Positions 12,126-24,404 of a DNA stretch of 60,000 nucleotides are shown in pieces; the first letter of the stretch is position 1, and each line of letters begins with the position of its first letter. The notes under the pieces were generated by a model that was not told the DNA's origin, did no database searches, and saw nothing but the letters and a program-made list of their open reading frames with translations. The stretch is from contig CM022677.1 of the NCBI GenBank assembly GCA_012295275.1, forward strand, positions 9,513,304 through 9,573,303. The letters are read 5' to 3'. The DNA comes from Chrysomallon squamiferum. Lineage: Eukaryota; Mollusca; Gastropoda; Neomphalida; Peltospiridae. The position numbers and the translations under genes are program-made.

Positions 12126-12470
12126 AAGTAAAAGGATGTTCTGTAACGACTCAGATATACACTGAAGTTGATTTTTGCATATTTTGCAGAATTGTGATCA
12201 ATACTGTAATGGTTTAATCTGATTCTATACATGTTTATAGACATCAAAATTATTTTGATACCATGCATAGTTACTGAGATATTGACGAAAACAAGATTTT
12301 CAGTAATGGCGGCCTTAATTTGCATATTGTGCGGATTGCCCAAGGATGACAGAGTGGCATCATTCAGATTCTTAAACAACACATCTCAGAGGTATAGAAA
12401 CAGCAAAAAAAACTTTGTACGGACTGTACTGCAAGGTTCTCCAAAAGTCTGGGGTTTGGCAACCAGACTA
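12050..12470 (-). repeat. Right inverted-repeat arm
   Basis: Read on the minus strand, this arm matches the left arm apart from the missing duplication copy and an outer gap of about 10 bases. Bases 12125-12050 encode the first 25 codons of the cargo gene, so the arm overlaps the gene's 5' coding end. Confidence 0.85.
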
Positions 12471-12473
12471 TTA

Positions 12474-12603
12474 GAGCTATCTACAGCGCATTATTAACTA
12501 AACTTTGTCACTGCTTAAACAAAAACACCATGAAGTTACATATGTTGTCTTCGTGGCTGTAAATACTTCAAATCAACAATGAGTCTTACTTACATCTTAT
12601 ATG

Positions 12604-12634
<31 letters not shown>

Positions 12635-12643
12635 TTATTATTA

Positions 12644-12691
<48 letters not shown>

Positions 12692-13720
12692 CTAGGTTTT
12701 AACTTTCAATAATTAGTAACTTCAGAAGAAATATAATTTTATTCTTTGTCGTACATATTTTTATTTTTATAAAAAATTATGATAATAGCGTAAACCCATG
12801 TGCACATACCTATATCTGTATCTGTCTATATGCTTATTAAGTGTCAGCTGATAATAAAACATGACATAATACATTATTTCTGTAAAATAAAATTGCCATC
12901 TAGTATAATTATGTTCTTTCTATCGTTATTTATCCAGATGTGTTTTTCTGCAGTTGACGTCACATATTCTCGCCGCATTGCTGTCGTCGTTGAACTAATC
13001 CGGTCGAGACATCATCAGCATTACCATCATTATTATTATAAGCAGTATAGTAGCAGTAGAAGCTGGAGTAACAGTAATAGTTGTAGCTGTATTTCAAACT
13101 ATTTATCTTTGCTAGATCCTAACTTTCTCAAGTGTATCTTTTATGATGTTACAGATCTAGTTTCATTCCAAATTCATTATTTATTTATTAAATATTTACT
13201 TATTTATTTATTTTTAAGAAGAAGAAGATGAAGAAGAAGAAGAAGAAGAAGAAGAAGAAGAAGAAGAAGAAGAAAAGAAGAAGAATAAGAAGAAGAAGAA
13301 AATAAAAATACAAAAACAACACTCATAATAAGAGATCTCATTTTTCTTCTGTAAGTTATGATGAAGTCAGTAGTGATTTTAGAACAATACCGCGGCAATT
13401 TGTATCTTTCTATTAGGTTAATTATAATAATTATTTTAATTTTGATTTTCTTATAGATATTCTTCTGAAAGAGACAGAAGTCTTAACATAACTAATTTAT
13501 AATAAACATTTTTAACACTTTAGTAATAAACTGATTTATATTTTAATTACTTATAACCTAAACAATGTATTAATAGATCACCATAGATAATACATTACAA
13601 AGTGTACAAAGGAACTGAGCAAAATGCACAGATATTATACAGTTGTAGAAAGTTCATATGTTACAAGAAACATACAATGTATACAGACATCACATTGTAC
13701 ACTGTACAAAATGTACAGAA
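12474..13720. other. Intergenic DNA with microsatellites
   Basis: Bases about 12604-12691 hold (TTTA)n then (TTA)n, and about 13217-13302 hold (GAA)n. No gene was seen. The 3' UTR of the minus-strand FkbM copy must lie at the right end. Confidence 0.55.
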
Positions 13721-13723
13721 TCT

Positions 13724-14690
13724 CTATTCTGTACCTACTTTTCTCCACAGAATGTTTTCAGGCCACGTGTGACTGCTGGTGTAGTTAAGTGGTTGGTAAT
13801 AGTTGTGCACGTCCAGACTTTCCATGTTGTGACTCTGCATAAAGTTGATAATGTACTCTCCCTCTGCCGAATTCTTAACCTTGGACCACTCTAACAAGAT
13901 AAATGGAATCTCAACTTCCTGAAAAAACCTTTTTGCCCCTGCCAGCACACGACCTTCATGACCCTCCACGTCCATTTTTATAACTGCTTTCTTTACTGGG
14001 AAGACTTCCAACAAATCATCCAATAAAATAGCATATGCATTAATGTTATTTTCGATATTCAACATAATCCGAGCCAGGGCGTTTTCTCCACCAGTATTAC
14101 CGAAACTAACCAGTCTGCGAGAATCTGATAGTGCATTGTGCACAAGGTAAGTCCTGTCTTCAAAATGTCCTTCAAGTATACTTTTATAAAGTCGCTTAGC
14201 GTTATCCAGGACTGGTTCAATGGCGATCACTTTTTTTCCAATCATGGCGGCCGACAGCGTGAAAACTCCTACGTTAGCACCAACGTCAATGAGAACCAAA
14301 TCTTTGTCAGTGCTGAGTGCGTGGTATATAGCTTCCACACTCTGCCTCTCCCACACTCCGTCATCCACCAGCAGGTTTGTGATTACCACCGTGAGGGTGA
14401 GGATTCACGTAATCGTAGACAAATATCTTACAGTGTAAACCAAACGGACTCCTAAGAACTGTTTGAGAGAATAATTTGTTTTCTTTAACAAGATCTTCTG
14501 CTGTCGTCCAAGTTCCTGTTTCAGTTTTCTGAACTGCGAAGTTGTATCTGAGCCCAGGAGCAAGTTTTTCTCCAAGATATTTCCACTTTTTATTGTTGTA
14601 ACGTTTTCTAACAGACGACATCAAGAAAAATACAGAATACATTAACAAAACAGATGTAACAAACACAAAACATTTTAGCCTTCGTGCCAT
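13724..14690 (-). pseudogene. FkbM-family methyltransferase, copy 1, frameshifted
   Basis: The minus-strand ATG at 14690 opens MARRLKCFVFVTSVLLMYSV, a type II membrane anchor, and runs to a stop at about 14361. A second frame, readable from about 14389 to the TAG at 13724, continues the same protein. It carries SAM-binding motif DVGANVGVFTLSAA, then IEPVLDNAKRLYKS, IKMDVEGHEGRVL and ILLEW. Aligned with copy 2, one extra base lies between PHPHGG and DDGVWERQ (about 14370-14400). FkbM enzymes transfer a methyl group from SAM, typically to sugar or antibiotic hydroxyls. A membrane-anchored lumenal form suggests glycan O-methylation, which is inferred. The frameshift could be a real lesion, a sequencing error or a recoding site. 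It shares a 206 bp near-identical block with copy 2. Confidence 0.82.
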
Positions 14691-15152
14691 CTTCAGAGAG
14701 ATCTAAATAAAACATAATCAGCAACGATTAATACAATAAGTTTTAATACTCTGACGCGAAGTATACAGAAGCACAAATTAAATATAAATGAAATGTTATA
14801 AATAACTGTGAAGAGGTGACAGTGAACAAACAAAAGCGCTGTGGCTATGTTGTGGTGAATTCAAGGCCAGACTTCCCCAGCTACCAGTTTTACCAAGGCA
14901 GAAAGGTGACGTGAGGAAATAGCTGCAATCATTTATTTGTAAGACTTGTGTTACTGTATCCTCTCTTATTAATGGTCTCACCTTTGTTCAGCCCAAAGCT
15001 TTTTGTTCTATTTTCCTTTCTTTTCTACTCTTTTGTTTCTTTAGTTATGGAAGAAATATTTACAGCAATAGATCTGAGGTCGTAAAAAGTTCAAGTGCAT
15101 ACTCATATATCCGTATTCTCTTTGCTATTTCCGTGTTATGAAAATTTGAACC

Positions 15153-15263
<111 letters not shown>

Positions 15264-15442
15264 TAAAATACAACTACTTACCTTTGAAGTAACAGAGATT
15301 TTCTCGAATATGAGTATTTTGATTTTTCGTTTTATTCTACGTTTTGGAAACTGTGTATATTGCACAGTTGTAACTGTCTTGTGTGTATATTGATATACTA
15401 ACATGCAAAATCAATGTAGGTATATAACTATATACCGAACAC

Positions 15443-15591
15443 AGATGTGCGTGACACCTGTATGTGAATCATGAATGTATTAAACCGAAAAAAGAACAAA
15501 CATGATTTATATTAAAATTTAATATAAATTATGTTTGTTCTTTTTTCGGTTTAATACATTCATGATTCAGATACAGGTGTCACGCACATCT
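15443..15591. repeat. 149 bp near-perfect palindrome (foldback element)
   Basis: Bases from AGATGTGCGTGACACCTGTA at 15443 are repeated inverted up to 15591 with about three mismatches over 74 bp arms and almost no loop (centre near 15517). No target duplication or coding content was seen. It is most likely a foldback MITE; a transcribed hairpin is an alternative. Confidence 0.88.
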
Positions 15592-16750
15592 ATATATATC
15601 AAAAATAATTTAGATAACGTTATAATAATAATAACAATAAGAAGAAGAAGAAGAATCAAAGAAAGAAGGTAAATCGAGGCCAGATCATTATTTACGGTAG
15701 TGTTGCTTGTACAGGATGCAGTATATTAAGACGTTCGCTGTCAAACACAGATACATTTTGTATATGAACATAGTGAAAATGGTCCAGCCATAACATTATC
15801 ATTTATAAACAGTTTATCGTGGTGTAACTGAGAAAAGAAATATTCCATGTTTTAATATCAGTGACTAAGCAGACAATGCAATCCATTTAAACAAACAAAA
15901 ACCATTAAGTGATGTGAAATTTTGTCAGATAATAATAAACTTTCCGAAGAGAGCTGGAAATAAATGCGAAGCGTTGACTGAAACTCATAATCAGTATGAT
16001 TTATTTAAGTTTGATATTACAGCTCGTTCTGTGTAATGAGAATGAAATTATAATATACAAAATCCTTAATAAACAACAATAACATTACTATATAAATAAA
16101 TAAACAAAAACACAATTAAATAAATAAATAATACATTTTTGTAAAAATGTTGGATGAAAATAATTTGTATTCGAAAAGATATTCGATGTGTTTGTTTGTT
16201 TTTTAACATTTTGAATAATGTTGTTAATCAACTGCAGTTATCCCTTTTGAATTATTGCTGATCAGTTAACGACAAGATTTTGCAACAAACTAATTATCTA
16301 CTTTTTGAATAAACAAATGAAAAAAGGATGATGTCCCAGTTTCCATTGTTTTTGGCGTTTCCTTTTTTTTTTTTCTTAATCTTTTCTTTTAAATTTTTAA
16401 TGTTCACGAGTGAATGATCTCAGAGAAAATGTTCATTTAAATTCATTAAATTGTCTGATAAATATAAAATCTGTTCGAATTATGATTTTATTCTTTCCAC
16501 CTAGATGACGTACAAATAATTTAAAATATCCCATCATTAATATTTGGATCTTAGCTGTTGTACTCAACGTCTAGCTTTGAGACGACATTTTTAAACTTTA
16601 CAAAAATATTTGCTTACGGTTTTTAAATTAACTTTGAAAAGCTCTATCTAATGAACACTCTTAATCTAATATGTATTCTCATCATTTTACAGCAGCAACA
16701 AAAAATGATAACGGTTGCAGTAATTCAAATGGTAATATACCTCAATTCAG
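15592..16750. other. Intergenic DNA between the FkbM copies
   Basis: AT-rich with short (TAAA)n near 16095-16135. TTTATT at 16487-16492 is AATAAA on the minus strand, about 260 bp past the FkbM copy 2 stop, and is its likely polyadenylation signal. Nothing else was recognised. Confidence 0.5.
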
Positions 16751-16752
16751 TT

Positions 16753-17784
16753 TTATCGTTCCGCTTTTCTCCATAGTATAGCTTCAGGCCATTCCTTGTA
16801 TCTGTCAACGTCCAGCTGCTGGTAGTAGTGTAATACGTCAAGAGGCTGCATGTTATGTCTCCGCATGAGTTGCAGAATGTATTTCGCTACACTTCTATTC
16901 TTCACCAAAATCCACTCGACTAAAATGAAAGGTACGTGCACATGTTGTAAAAAGTGTTCTGCTCCTTTTAACACGTGAGCTTCGTGAGACTCCACGTCGA
17001 TTTTAATGACAGCCTTTTTTATTGGAAACACTTCAAGCAAGTCATCAAGCAGAACCGAGTATGCTGATGTTGCCGGCGATTTGTTTCTCGACAACCGGTC
17101 CACTTGGGCGTTAGAGTTTTCTCCCCTAACATTTATAAAAGTTAGTAGCCTATGCGAGTTTGATGCCGCGTTATGGATCAAATACACTTCATTTTCAAAA
17201 TGTCCTTCAAGTATACTTTTATAAAGTCGCTTAGCGTTATCCAGGACTGGTTCAATGGCGATCACTTTTCTTCCAATCATGGCGGCCGACAGCGTGAAAA
17301 CTCCTACGTTAGCACCAACGTCAATGAGAACCAAATCTTTGTCAGTGCTGAGTGCGTGGTATATAGCTTCCACACTCTGCCTCTCCCACACTCCGTCATT
17401 TCCTATCCCATATGTAACGCCCACATGTTCATTGGGGAATTTATATTTATACGTATAAATTGCACAGTTTATACCAAAAGGGCTTCTTAAAGTGAGCTTC
17501 TCAAATGACTCGTTTGTAGCGTGGATTTCATCATCCAGTGACCATGATGTTTCATTTCTACGGACTGCAAAATTATCTCTAGAATTTGGAGCAAGTTTTT
17601 CACCTAGACATTTCCAATTGTCAGTTTTATTTAATATTAAATCCTCTCTCTTTTCAGCATCTAATATTATCGATTTCTTAAAATCAATTTTACAGATCTT
17701 TATCTGTATAACGTCTAGATGAAAGAGACTTATTATTATAATAATGAAAATAAGCAAGCCAACACAAATACTTTTTTGTTTCAT
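16753..17784 (-). CDS. FkbM-family methyltransferase, copy 2 (intact)
   Basis: A single-exon minus-strand frame of 343 residues starts at ATG 17784. Residues about 7-24 (CVGLLIFIIIIISLFHLD) form a membrane anchor, making a type II secretory-pathway protein. A stem region follows, then the FkbM domain: GVWERQSVEAIYHALSTDK, SAM motif I DVGANVGVFTLSAA (about 153-166), IEPVLDN, IKIDVESHE (about 259-267) and ILVEW. The usual DVEGHE reads DVESHE here, a G-to-S change at a conserved site. An acceptor TTTTTACAG abuts the ATG directly, so the 5' UTR is probably on a separate upstream exon. FkbM enzymes are SAM-dependent O-methyltransferases. Methylation of a Golgi glycan is inferred from topology and from methylated sugars known in gastropod glycans. 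Confidence 0.88.
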   Translation of the reverse strand: MKQKSICVGLLIFIIIIISLFHLDVIQIKICKIDFKKSIILDAEKREDLILNKTDNWKCLGEKLAPNSRDNFAVRRNETSWSLDDEIHATNESFEKLTLRSPFGINCAIYTYKYKFPNEHVGVTYGIGNDGVWERQSVEAIYHALSTDKDLVLIDVGANVGVFTLSAAMIGRKVIAIEPVLDNAKRLYKSILEGHFENEVYLIHNAASNSHRLLTFINVRGENSNAQVDRLSRNKSPATSAYSVLLDDLLEVFPIKKAVIKIDVESHEAHVLKGAEHFLQHVHVPFILVEWILVKNRSVAKYILQLMRRHNMQPLDVLHYYQQLDVDRYKEWPEAILWRKAER

Positions 17785-17949
17785 CTGTAAAAATAAATAA
17801 TAAAATATAAAATAATTAAATAAAAGCTAAAAATGGAATTTTCAAAAGCCAATTAATCAGAAATCTGAAATCTGAAGCAGCTTTCTGAATTAATGAAAAG
17901 ATCAGGACACGAAAGAATTTCAGTTTTTTAAATAATTAAACTTCGATTA

Positions 17950-17960
17950 TGTGTGTGTGT

Positions 17961-18006
<46 letters not shown>
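17950..18006. repeat. (GT)n microsatellite
   Basis: About 57 bases of GT with rare interruptions, upstream of FkbM copy 2. Confidence 0.9.
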
Positions 18007-18009
<3 letters not shown>

Positions 18010-20487
18010 TGTGTGAAAAATAAATAAAATTCGGTGTAATATGATAAACATTTTCAGTTTTGACTAAGATTTATTATTCTGTTAGTGCATATTTACTTGC
18101 CTCGTTCGTGAAAGAACTCTGCGTCATCAGTATTCGCAATCAAAAACAGATTTATAAATAACTTCGTTGAAAAACGGCGAATTTGGTGTGAACTATAAAA
18201 AAGGTATTTAAAACCGAAAGCATTATTCAGTCCTGGACAACATACGTCTACAATATATTTACTTTACTTCATCTCTAAAACATTTTCAAAAATGATACAG
18301 GAATGAACATTTCTTTCTTGCTTTTTATTTTTTTTTTCATTTTATTTTATTTTATTTTTTTTATTTTTTTTTTTTTTCAAAATCGTTCATTTAAAATATG
18401 GAACATTGTGCCATCCATTACTTAGAATTTAAAAAGAGATTTGACGTTTCTAATAATTATTAATACTCTGAAGAAATATCACCGTGACACATTTCGACAA
18501 CGGAAAAAACTGGAACAAAAATATCAAGACAAGACACAAATTAACAGGCCATGTAAAATTTGACAACATTGAGTAAATAGGAATAACAGAATTAAGGGGA
18601 TAGTTTTTAGTCTTCAAGGTTACTGGGACAATAATTTAATTATTTGAATAACAGTATCCATCTATCCGTGTCGGTTTAAATCCCAAAAGTTGATTAATTC
18701 TAAACAAATAATATTTATTATAAGTAGTCTGTTTTGTTTATAAAAAAAATATTAAATAAATTTATAAGTGAAATTTCGTAAACTGAGCCTTTGAGAAGGA
18801 AAGTGATAACAGAGAGTTCTGTTTTAGATGGGCTTTATGAAACAGAAAGCGAACACTCACAGACGGGATTGTTACGATATTTTACAAATTTTGTGCACAA
18901 AAATATAATTTTATACTCAGATGATTTTATTTAATTTGGTCAAATGGCAATAAATCTAGTGTGAAAAAAAATAGTAATAAAAAAATAAAAATAAAAATAA
19001 AATAAAATAAAAAAGTAAATCAGTATCAGAATATTGGAGAAAATGTAGGACAATCACTAGTGGGAAAACGCTCTAGAGTTTTTTAATGAATGATAATCGT
19101 AAACGGTCTTATTAAATGAGAAGTAGTAAATCGTGCATGCCTTACCTCTGTGTTGACGGCTAACTAATCAGAAATGAATATTCCTTCAAATATATAATAC
19201 GAATTCAGGTTCATTTCTTGTACGACAGCAAAGCGGCAAAAGAAGAATCAGATTGCCACGTCATACGTAACACTAAAACACCTAGCGACATGTTTTTAGG
19301 TTCCATAAAAGAAAAACCGATTCATGTTTATGAGGTTCAAAAAGGAAAGTTGGTCTCTGTTTATCAATTATTTATTTTCACATTGTTACAAATTCAAACG
19401 CTGATGTAGCATATATTCAAGTTCGTAGTTTAGCTTTTTTTTCTAAGAGATTATTTGCACGGTCGCCGTGTAATCAGCGCAGTAATTTGGTTTGTTTACA
19501 CGTTTTGTATCAGGTCGACAGTTAATGACTGCCTCACTCTTAAAACAAATAACTAGCAAATGATCTATCAATACTGAAAACCGACTTTTTATTTTTGTAT
19601 TCCTTTTTTCTTATTTTATATGAAAGAATTTTAAAATTTTCATTTTTTTCTTCTTCTTTGGCTTCTTTTTTCTTGTTGTTTGACCATAACATTGTAATAA
19701 GGGGGGAAATAATAATTTTTATGTTTTACTTTTTTTATGGTTTATAAGCGATTTTCTGAACATTTGAATGAACTTTGAGCTATTTAATTCGAAATACTCG
19801 CCGAGCTACCATCTGCCTTGCAGAGTGCTTTCCCTTGATGATTATGTTTACTTAGTAAATCACACACAAACATCCAAGTGAAAAAACATTAACAAATAAA
19901 AAAGATTTCAGTATCTTCACTGGAATAAGAAGAATAATGATCCTGCGGGTAAACAGTAATTTCCCATTGATATGGATAACATAAATTTACTTCTGTAAAT
20001 TTTTCAGAAATAAAGAATGGTTACGAGTTAAAATAATAAAATTTGAATTAGAAAGAAAAAAATAAAGATCGGTCTTGTTTGATCATTATTAAAATTCCAA
20101 TAGCAAACAATTTTTGAATAGGTGTGTTTATATAAGTGTTTGTGCTTTGATTACATAGGATAGTATACAAATGAGAAAGGTAAAGTGATATACATGTATG
20201 TAAGTGTAAGAAAGACTCGAGGAGTATTTTTGTTTGTGTGGAGAATAGAAAGTATGGCTAGATAAACTGGTGTAAAAAGAGTATGTATATGTTTAGATAA
20301 GATGTATATGAATGTGAAAGGAGAAGTGGGTCCATACGTACGTGTGTCTAATTAAAAGTGTTTGTTATTCAGAGCCGGTAGGATATAAATATGTGTGCTT
20401 TCACCGCAATATACAGAAAGAGAGAAATGTAATCTGTTAAATATGTACATTAAGAGAAAAGACTAAACAAGGGAAAGAAATAATAAC

Positions 20488-20559
<72 letters not shown>

Positions 20560-21260
20560 AATAAAAACATACAAATCATCTTTGTTTTTCATTTTCTTTT
20601 TCTTTGAAGGACGAAAAGGAAAAGTAATGAAAGTATTTATGTATAAAGGTACTGTTATAATAAAATACTTTTGTGTTCATTTCATTAGAAATGGATTTCT
20701 CGAGGGGCCGCTTTTTTGCTCTGACGTAATGCAACATTAATAACGTGTAACACACTGACACTTGGCACTTGGCACAATTATTTTACAAACTGTTTGGGAA
20801 AACTCCCTTACCTAAAGCTCAACAGTATGTGTGTAAAATATTAAATTATGTCGTGTTGCGACTACGAGCAGAGGCAGGATGTATTACGTACAATAAGTTA
20901 TTTTAACACTAAAACTAAAAATTAACAGATTTGAGTATGTTTGGGTATTTTGACAAATAAATAAATATAACAAAAGTGTATATTGCTTGAGGCTCAAATT
21001 AAATAAAATAACTGTCAATATTTTAAAGTAGCTGTAAATGAAATTGTCTATTTACTAGTTACCATAAACCCGACTCTTAATTTGCTAGTGATTTATAACT
21101 ATTGTTTTATGCTACTCGTGAATATTTTGTTCTAAACTAGCAGTTAATCTATTATTGTTTTAATCTAGTCGTTACTCTGCTATTGTAAGTACACTTCATT
21201 ATTTTAATATCTGATATGTAAATATTGTAAAGATAGTAATTAATGATAGCTTTGAATCTC

Positions 21261-21319
<59 letters not shown>

Positions 21320-22225
21320 TAGTAAAAGTAATATTAATATTAAAAATAAATAAAATAGAAATAAAAACAACAACACTAATCATAACACAACAACAAAACA
21401 ATATTACTAATAATAGTAATATTTATTAGTTGTTTGTTTTGTTGTTGTTGTTGTTATTATTATTAATTTCATTTGCTCACGATCTGTCTTGACCTCTTCG
21501 TTTATTATAATCTGCTTTGACCACAGCTGTCATAGAATGGTGCACTGTAACCATGTACGGATACAAATACTATATACACTCATTCACCAGACTCAGAGCA
21601 AGACTTTTCATGTTAAAGGTTAACTTCGTTTTTATTAAGTTGTTTTCTTTACATAGTAAAGAAGTACTGTAATAAATAGTGTAATGTGTGGGATAGTAGT
21701 AGTGTTAAGGTAGTAATAATACGTGGCCTTGCTTGGCGCGTTGAATCTAAATATATTTGACGCAGTTACAGAAAACGCTATTTTATATATTTAACCTTTG
21801 AAGATTGTATTCAAAGGATTAAATGACAGATGTTGTTTTTCTCAAACGTGTTATAATGTGACAGCTGGTTTACAGATTATCATAAATAAATTAATTTGTT
21901 CACTAACCGGTACTGTTTGTATAGCTTGTAGACAAAAACGAATAATTACATTATAACATCAGTATTTATTTATTTATTTATCATTAACAGTTTTGTTTCA
22001 GACACAACACCATGTTTCAAGAACTGCTGATGTTCTCATTAAGGTGGCACGTGACACTTACGTAATTCATCCGCCATTATTATTGTAATAAGAGAGAATC
22101 GGAGAAAAAATGACAGATCACAATTAAAATTGTGAGAGAAGGTAAGTTTTCTGTTATTATTATTATTATTACTCCAAGCACAGACTTTGTTTGTACTAGT
22201 GTGCTGCTAACGTTTATTAAAAAAC

Positions 22226-22263
<38 letters not shown>

Positions 22264-22680
22264 CAGTGATTTATAATTGTGATTAAAAGTTCATATTTCT
22301 TCACGGTACTTAATGTCGACAAAAAAACAACAAAAAAACATAAAGCAACATAATCATAATAATAACGCGGGTGTTACATTTCTTTGGCTATTTGGCTGTG
22401 AGTAGAGCTTATGTGCAATTGTATCATATTTTCACTCAACATTTTATTGTTCTCATATATCATGTCTCACGCTATATGAGACGAGTATTTTGTCCGCTTT
22501 AGAAATGTTTCAAATTGGCGTCGTTAAACAAGATCGTTCACGGCGGATAAAAAAAGTTTCATGAACAGTGGATAACGCAGTCGCTTTTGTTTCATGCATG
22601 TACATGTTCGTCTGTTAATTTTTAGGCTACAAGTTGTTGCTGTATTCTCTTGGGCATGTTTGCGGGCAGATTTTCGTAGA
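18010..22680. other. Intergenic DNA, AT-rich
   Basis: Contains (TAA)n at about 20487-20551 and 21262-21317, and (TA)n at about 22229-22261. A plus-strand TATAAAAAAG at 18195 with TCAGTC about 30 bases later could be a core promoter, but no exon follows. A short inverted repeat built of ACAACAAAACAA/TTGTTTTGTTG lies near 21389-21450. No gene is supported. Confidence 0.45.
19144..19263 (-). promoter_or_regulatory. Possible upstream promoter and donor for FkbM copy 2
   Basis: On the minus strand, a CRE-like TGACGTGG (19263-19256) is followed by TATATA (19196-19191) and then a donor CAGAG/GTAAGG with the exon ending at 19146. Since FkbM copy 2 starts right after an acceptor at 17785, a short non-coding first exon here would fit. 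The implied exon is only about 20 bases, so this is weak. Confidence 0.25.
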
Positions 22681-22689
22681 TTGTGACAG

Positions 22690-22811
22690 GCTCTCTAACA
22701 TGTCTGGGGCGGACCTAGAGAGGGGTCCAAGGTGTCCGGACCCCCCCTCAAACTTGAGAAGTGCCCCTTTATTGAAGATATCTAAAATAAATATATTTAT
22801 TTTTAATAATA

Positions 22812-22842
<31 letters not shown>

Positions 22843-22850
22843 TTTGCATT
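22690..22850. mobile_element. Transposon terminus-like fragment (tentative)
   Basis: GGGGCGGACCTAGAGAGGGG followed by TCCGGACCCCCC is a GC-rich imperfect palindrome, then AACTTGAGAAGTGCCCC and a poly-T run at about 22809-22836. Such ends are common on invertebrate hAT-type non-autonomous elements. No partner end was found. Confidence 0.3.
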
Positions 22851-24077
22851 TTGCAACATGTCCGAGCGTCGAGCCTGGTGAAGCACAGATATATTTGTAT
22901 GGCCCATGTGAACTGTGACATTTTTCAACACTGTCTTTTCTTAGTGTTACGGTGCCCATTTTGATCCGCCCAGCTTGACCAGAGAAATGTTCATGAACAA
23001 CAGATTCCAAAGAAACTATACTCCCAACTCAATCCCCTGGCAACGTCGTTCAATGTAGTTAATAAATTTGCCGGGCCGAGGTGGTGTCAGAAGCAATTGA
23101 TTTTCACTTGACAACCCACTGCAAATAAGTGCTGTATGAAAACCGGCAATAGCCTAGACAGATTCACTCAGAAGATTAATTCAAAATGTATTAACGTGTA
23201 TGTACTACAATGTCTTACAAGACTAACGACAAAAATTTACTTTGCTGCTACATGTCAGGATTGCTTCTGACGGGATAGTAAACATGTATACGGAGGATAA
23301 AAATACGAAAAAGGAGCTGGAGAGATAAAGGTGTTCGCTCTGTTGACGTATTCTGGAATAACTTGTCTTTTTGAAGTGAATAGCGGAGACAGCTTAGTAG
23401 ACTACATCACAGACTCACTGTCTGGCCTGGTGGAAGCGGGTAGAACTGGCAGCGTCCCAGGCCACTCATTCAAGAATAAAACATCGGTAGATCAAACATG
23501 TAACTGCACATTTTCTACAGGAACTCACCGCCAAATAGCCGGAGAAATGTAAAACCGGTTCGCGGCAAAATATCCACTGCAACAACAACAACGACAACAA
23601 CAACAAAAAACAACAACAACAACAATAATAATAATAATAATAATAATAATTTACTGTATTTGTTCATTGGTATGCTGTTGAATGAAGGGCTACACTTTTG
23701 TGTGTTTACACTAGGAAGCTGTCATGTCTAACAAATATATATATCGACGTAAGCAGAAAATTAATGTGAAATATCCATATCATTGTTTTTGTTTATATAC
23801 TCACAAATAGTCAGCCTCATTAATATTAATACTTTGCATTAACAAAACCGGTTTAAAAAATAAAAATTAATATTTATACGTGTATTTACATTCATCTGAC
23901 AGTAGTGATGGGAATCTATAATTTATATAAAAAGTATGTTTTTGAATTAATCTCTGGTTACGCCTCGTCGAGTAAATTTTGTATTTCTGTTTGTATATAT
24001 AACAAATATTTGAATAACTGAATTTAGTCACATTTTGAGGTTTTAGGACGTGTTCTTATAGCTAATGATACACAAAC

Positions 24078-24182
<105 letters not shown>

Positions 24183-24335
24183 TTATATTGCTCTAATGAT
24201 ATGTACATTTTTTTACTCAGTTCAATTTACGTTATACGGTGTTGACAGTATTTGTCATTTGTTTATTCACCAGTACATGAGGTGATATATATTTTTTATT
24301 TTTTATTTTTTATTTTATTTCATTACATGGGGGAG

Positions 24336-24338
<3 letters not shown>

Positions 24339-24402
<64 letters not shown>
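24339..24402. repeat. (AG)n microsatellite, 64 bp
   Basis: Uninterrupted AG, preceded by GGGGGAGGGG. Confidence 0.97.

Positions 24403-24404
<2 letters not shown>

Larger units (their letters stand above)
9769..12470. mobile_element. DNA element with long inverted-repeat arms
   Basis: Two arms in inverted orientation bound a 2.7 kb segment. From GTCCGTACAAAG (9805 on the left, 12424 on the right) they are about 90% alike inward to CATCAACCCGTC (10366 and 12050). Outside this, both ends still share TAGTC(C/T)GGT(G/T)GC, which sets the outer tips at 9769 and 12470. Both tips are followed outward by TTA (9766-9768 and 12471-12473), a likely 3 bp target duplication. The left arm is longer because it holds a 163 bp tandem duplication. 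The only cargo is a broken minus-strand gene. A TTA duplication would fit Harbinger-like insertion, but no transposase of that family is present, so the superfamily is unassigned. Confidence 0.72.

Noticed and set aside
14138-14455. Plus-strand frames over FkbM copy 1, repeated over copy 2 at 17173-17490
   Set aside because: They are antisense shadows, and their similarity comes from the converted block.
19218-19409. 63-codon plus frame DSKAAKEESDCHVIRN
   Set aside because: It starts at TTG, has no recognised family and no convincing splice sites.
22634-22918. 94-codon plus frame with DLERGPRCPDPPS
   Set aside because: It reads through a transposon-terminus-like sequence and a poly-T run.
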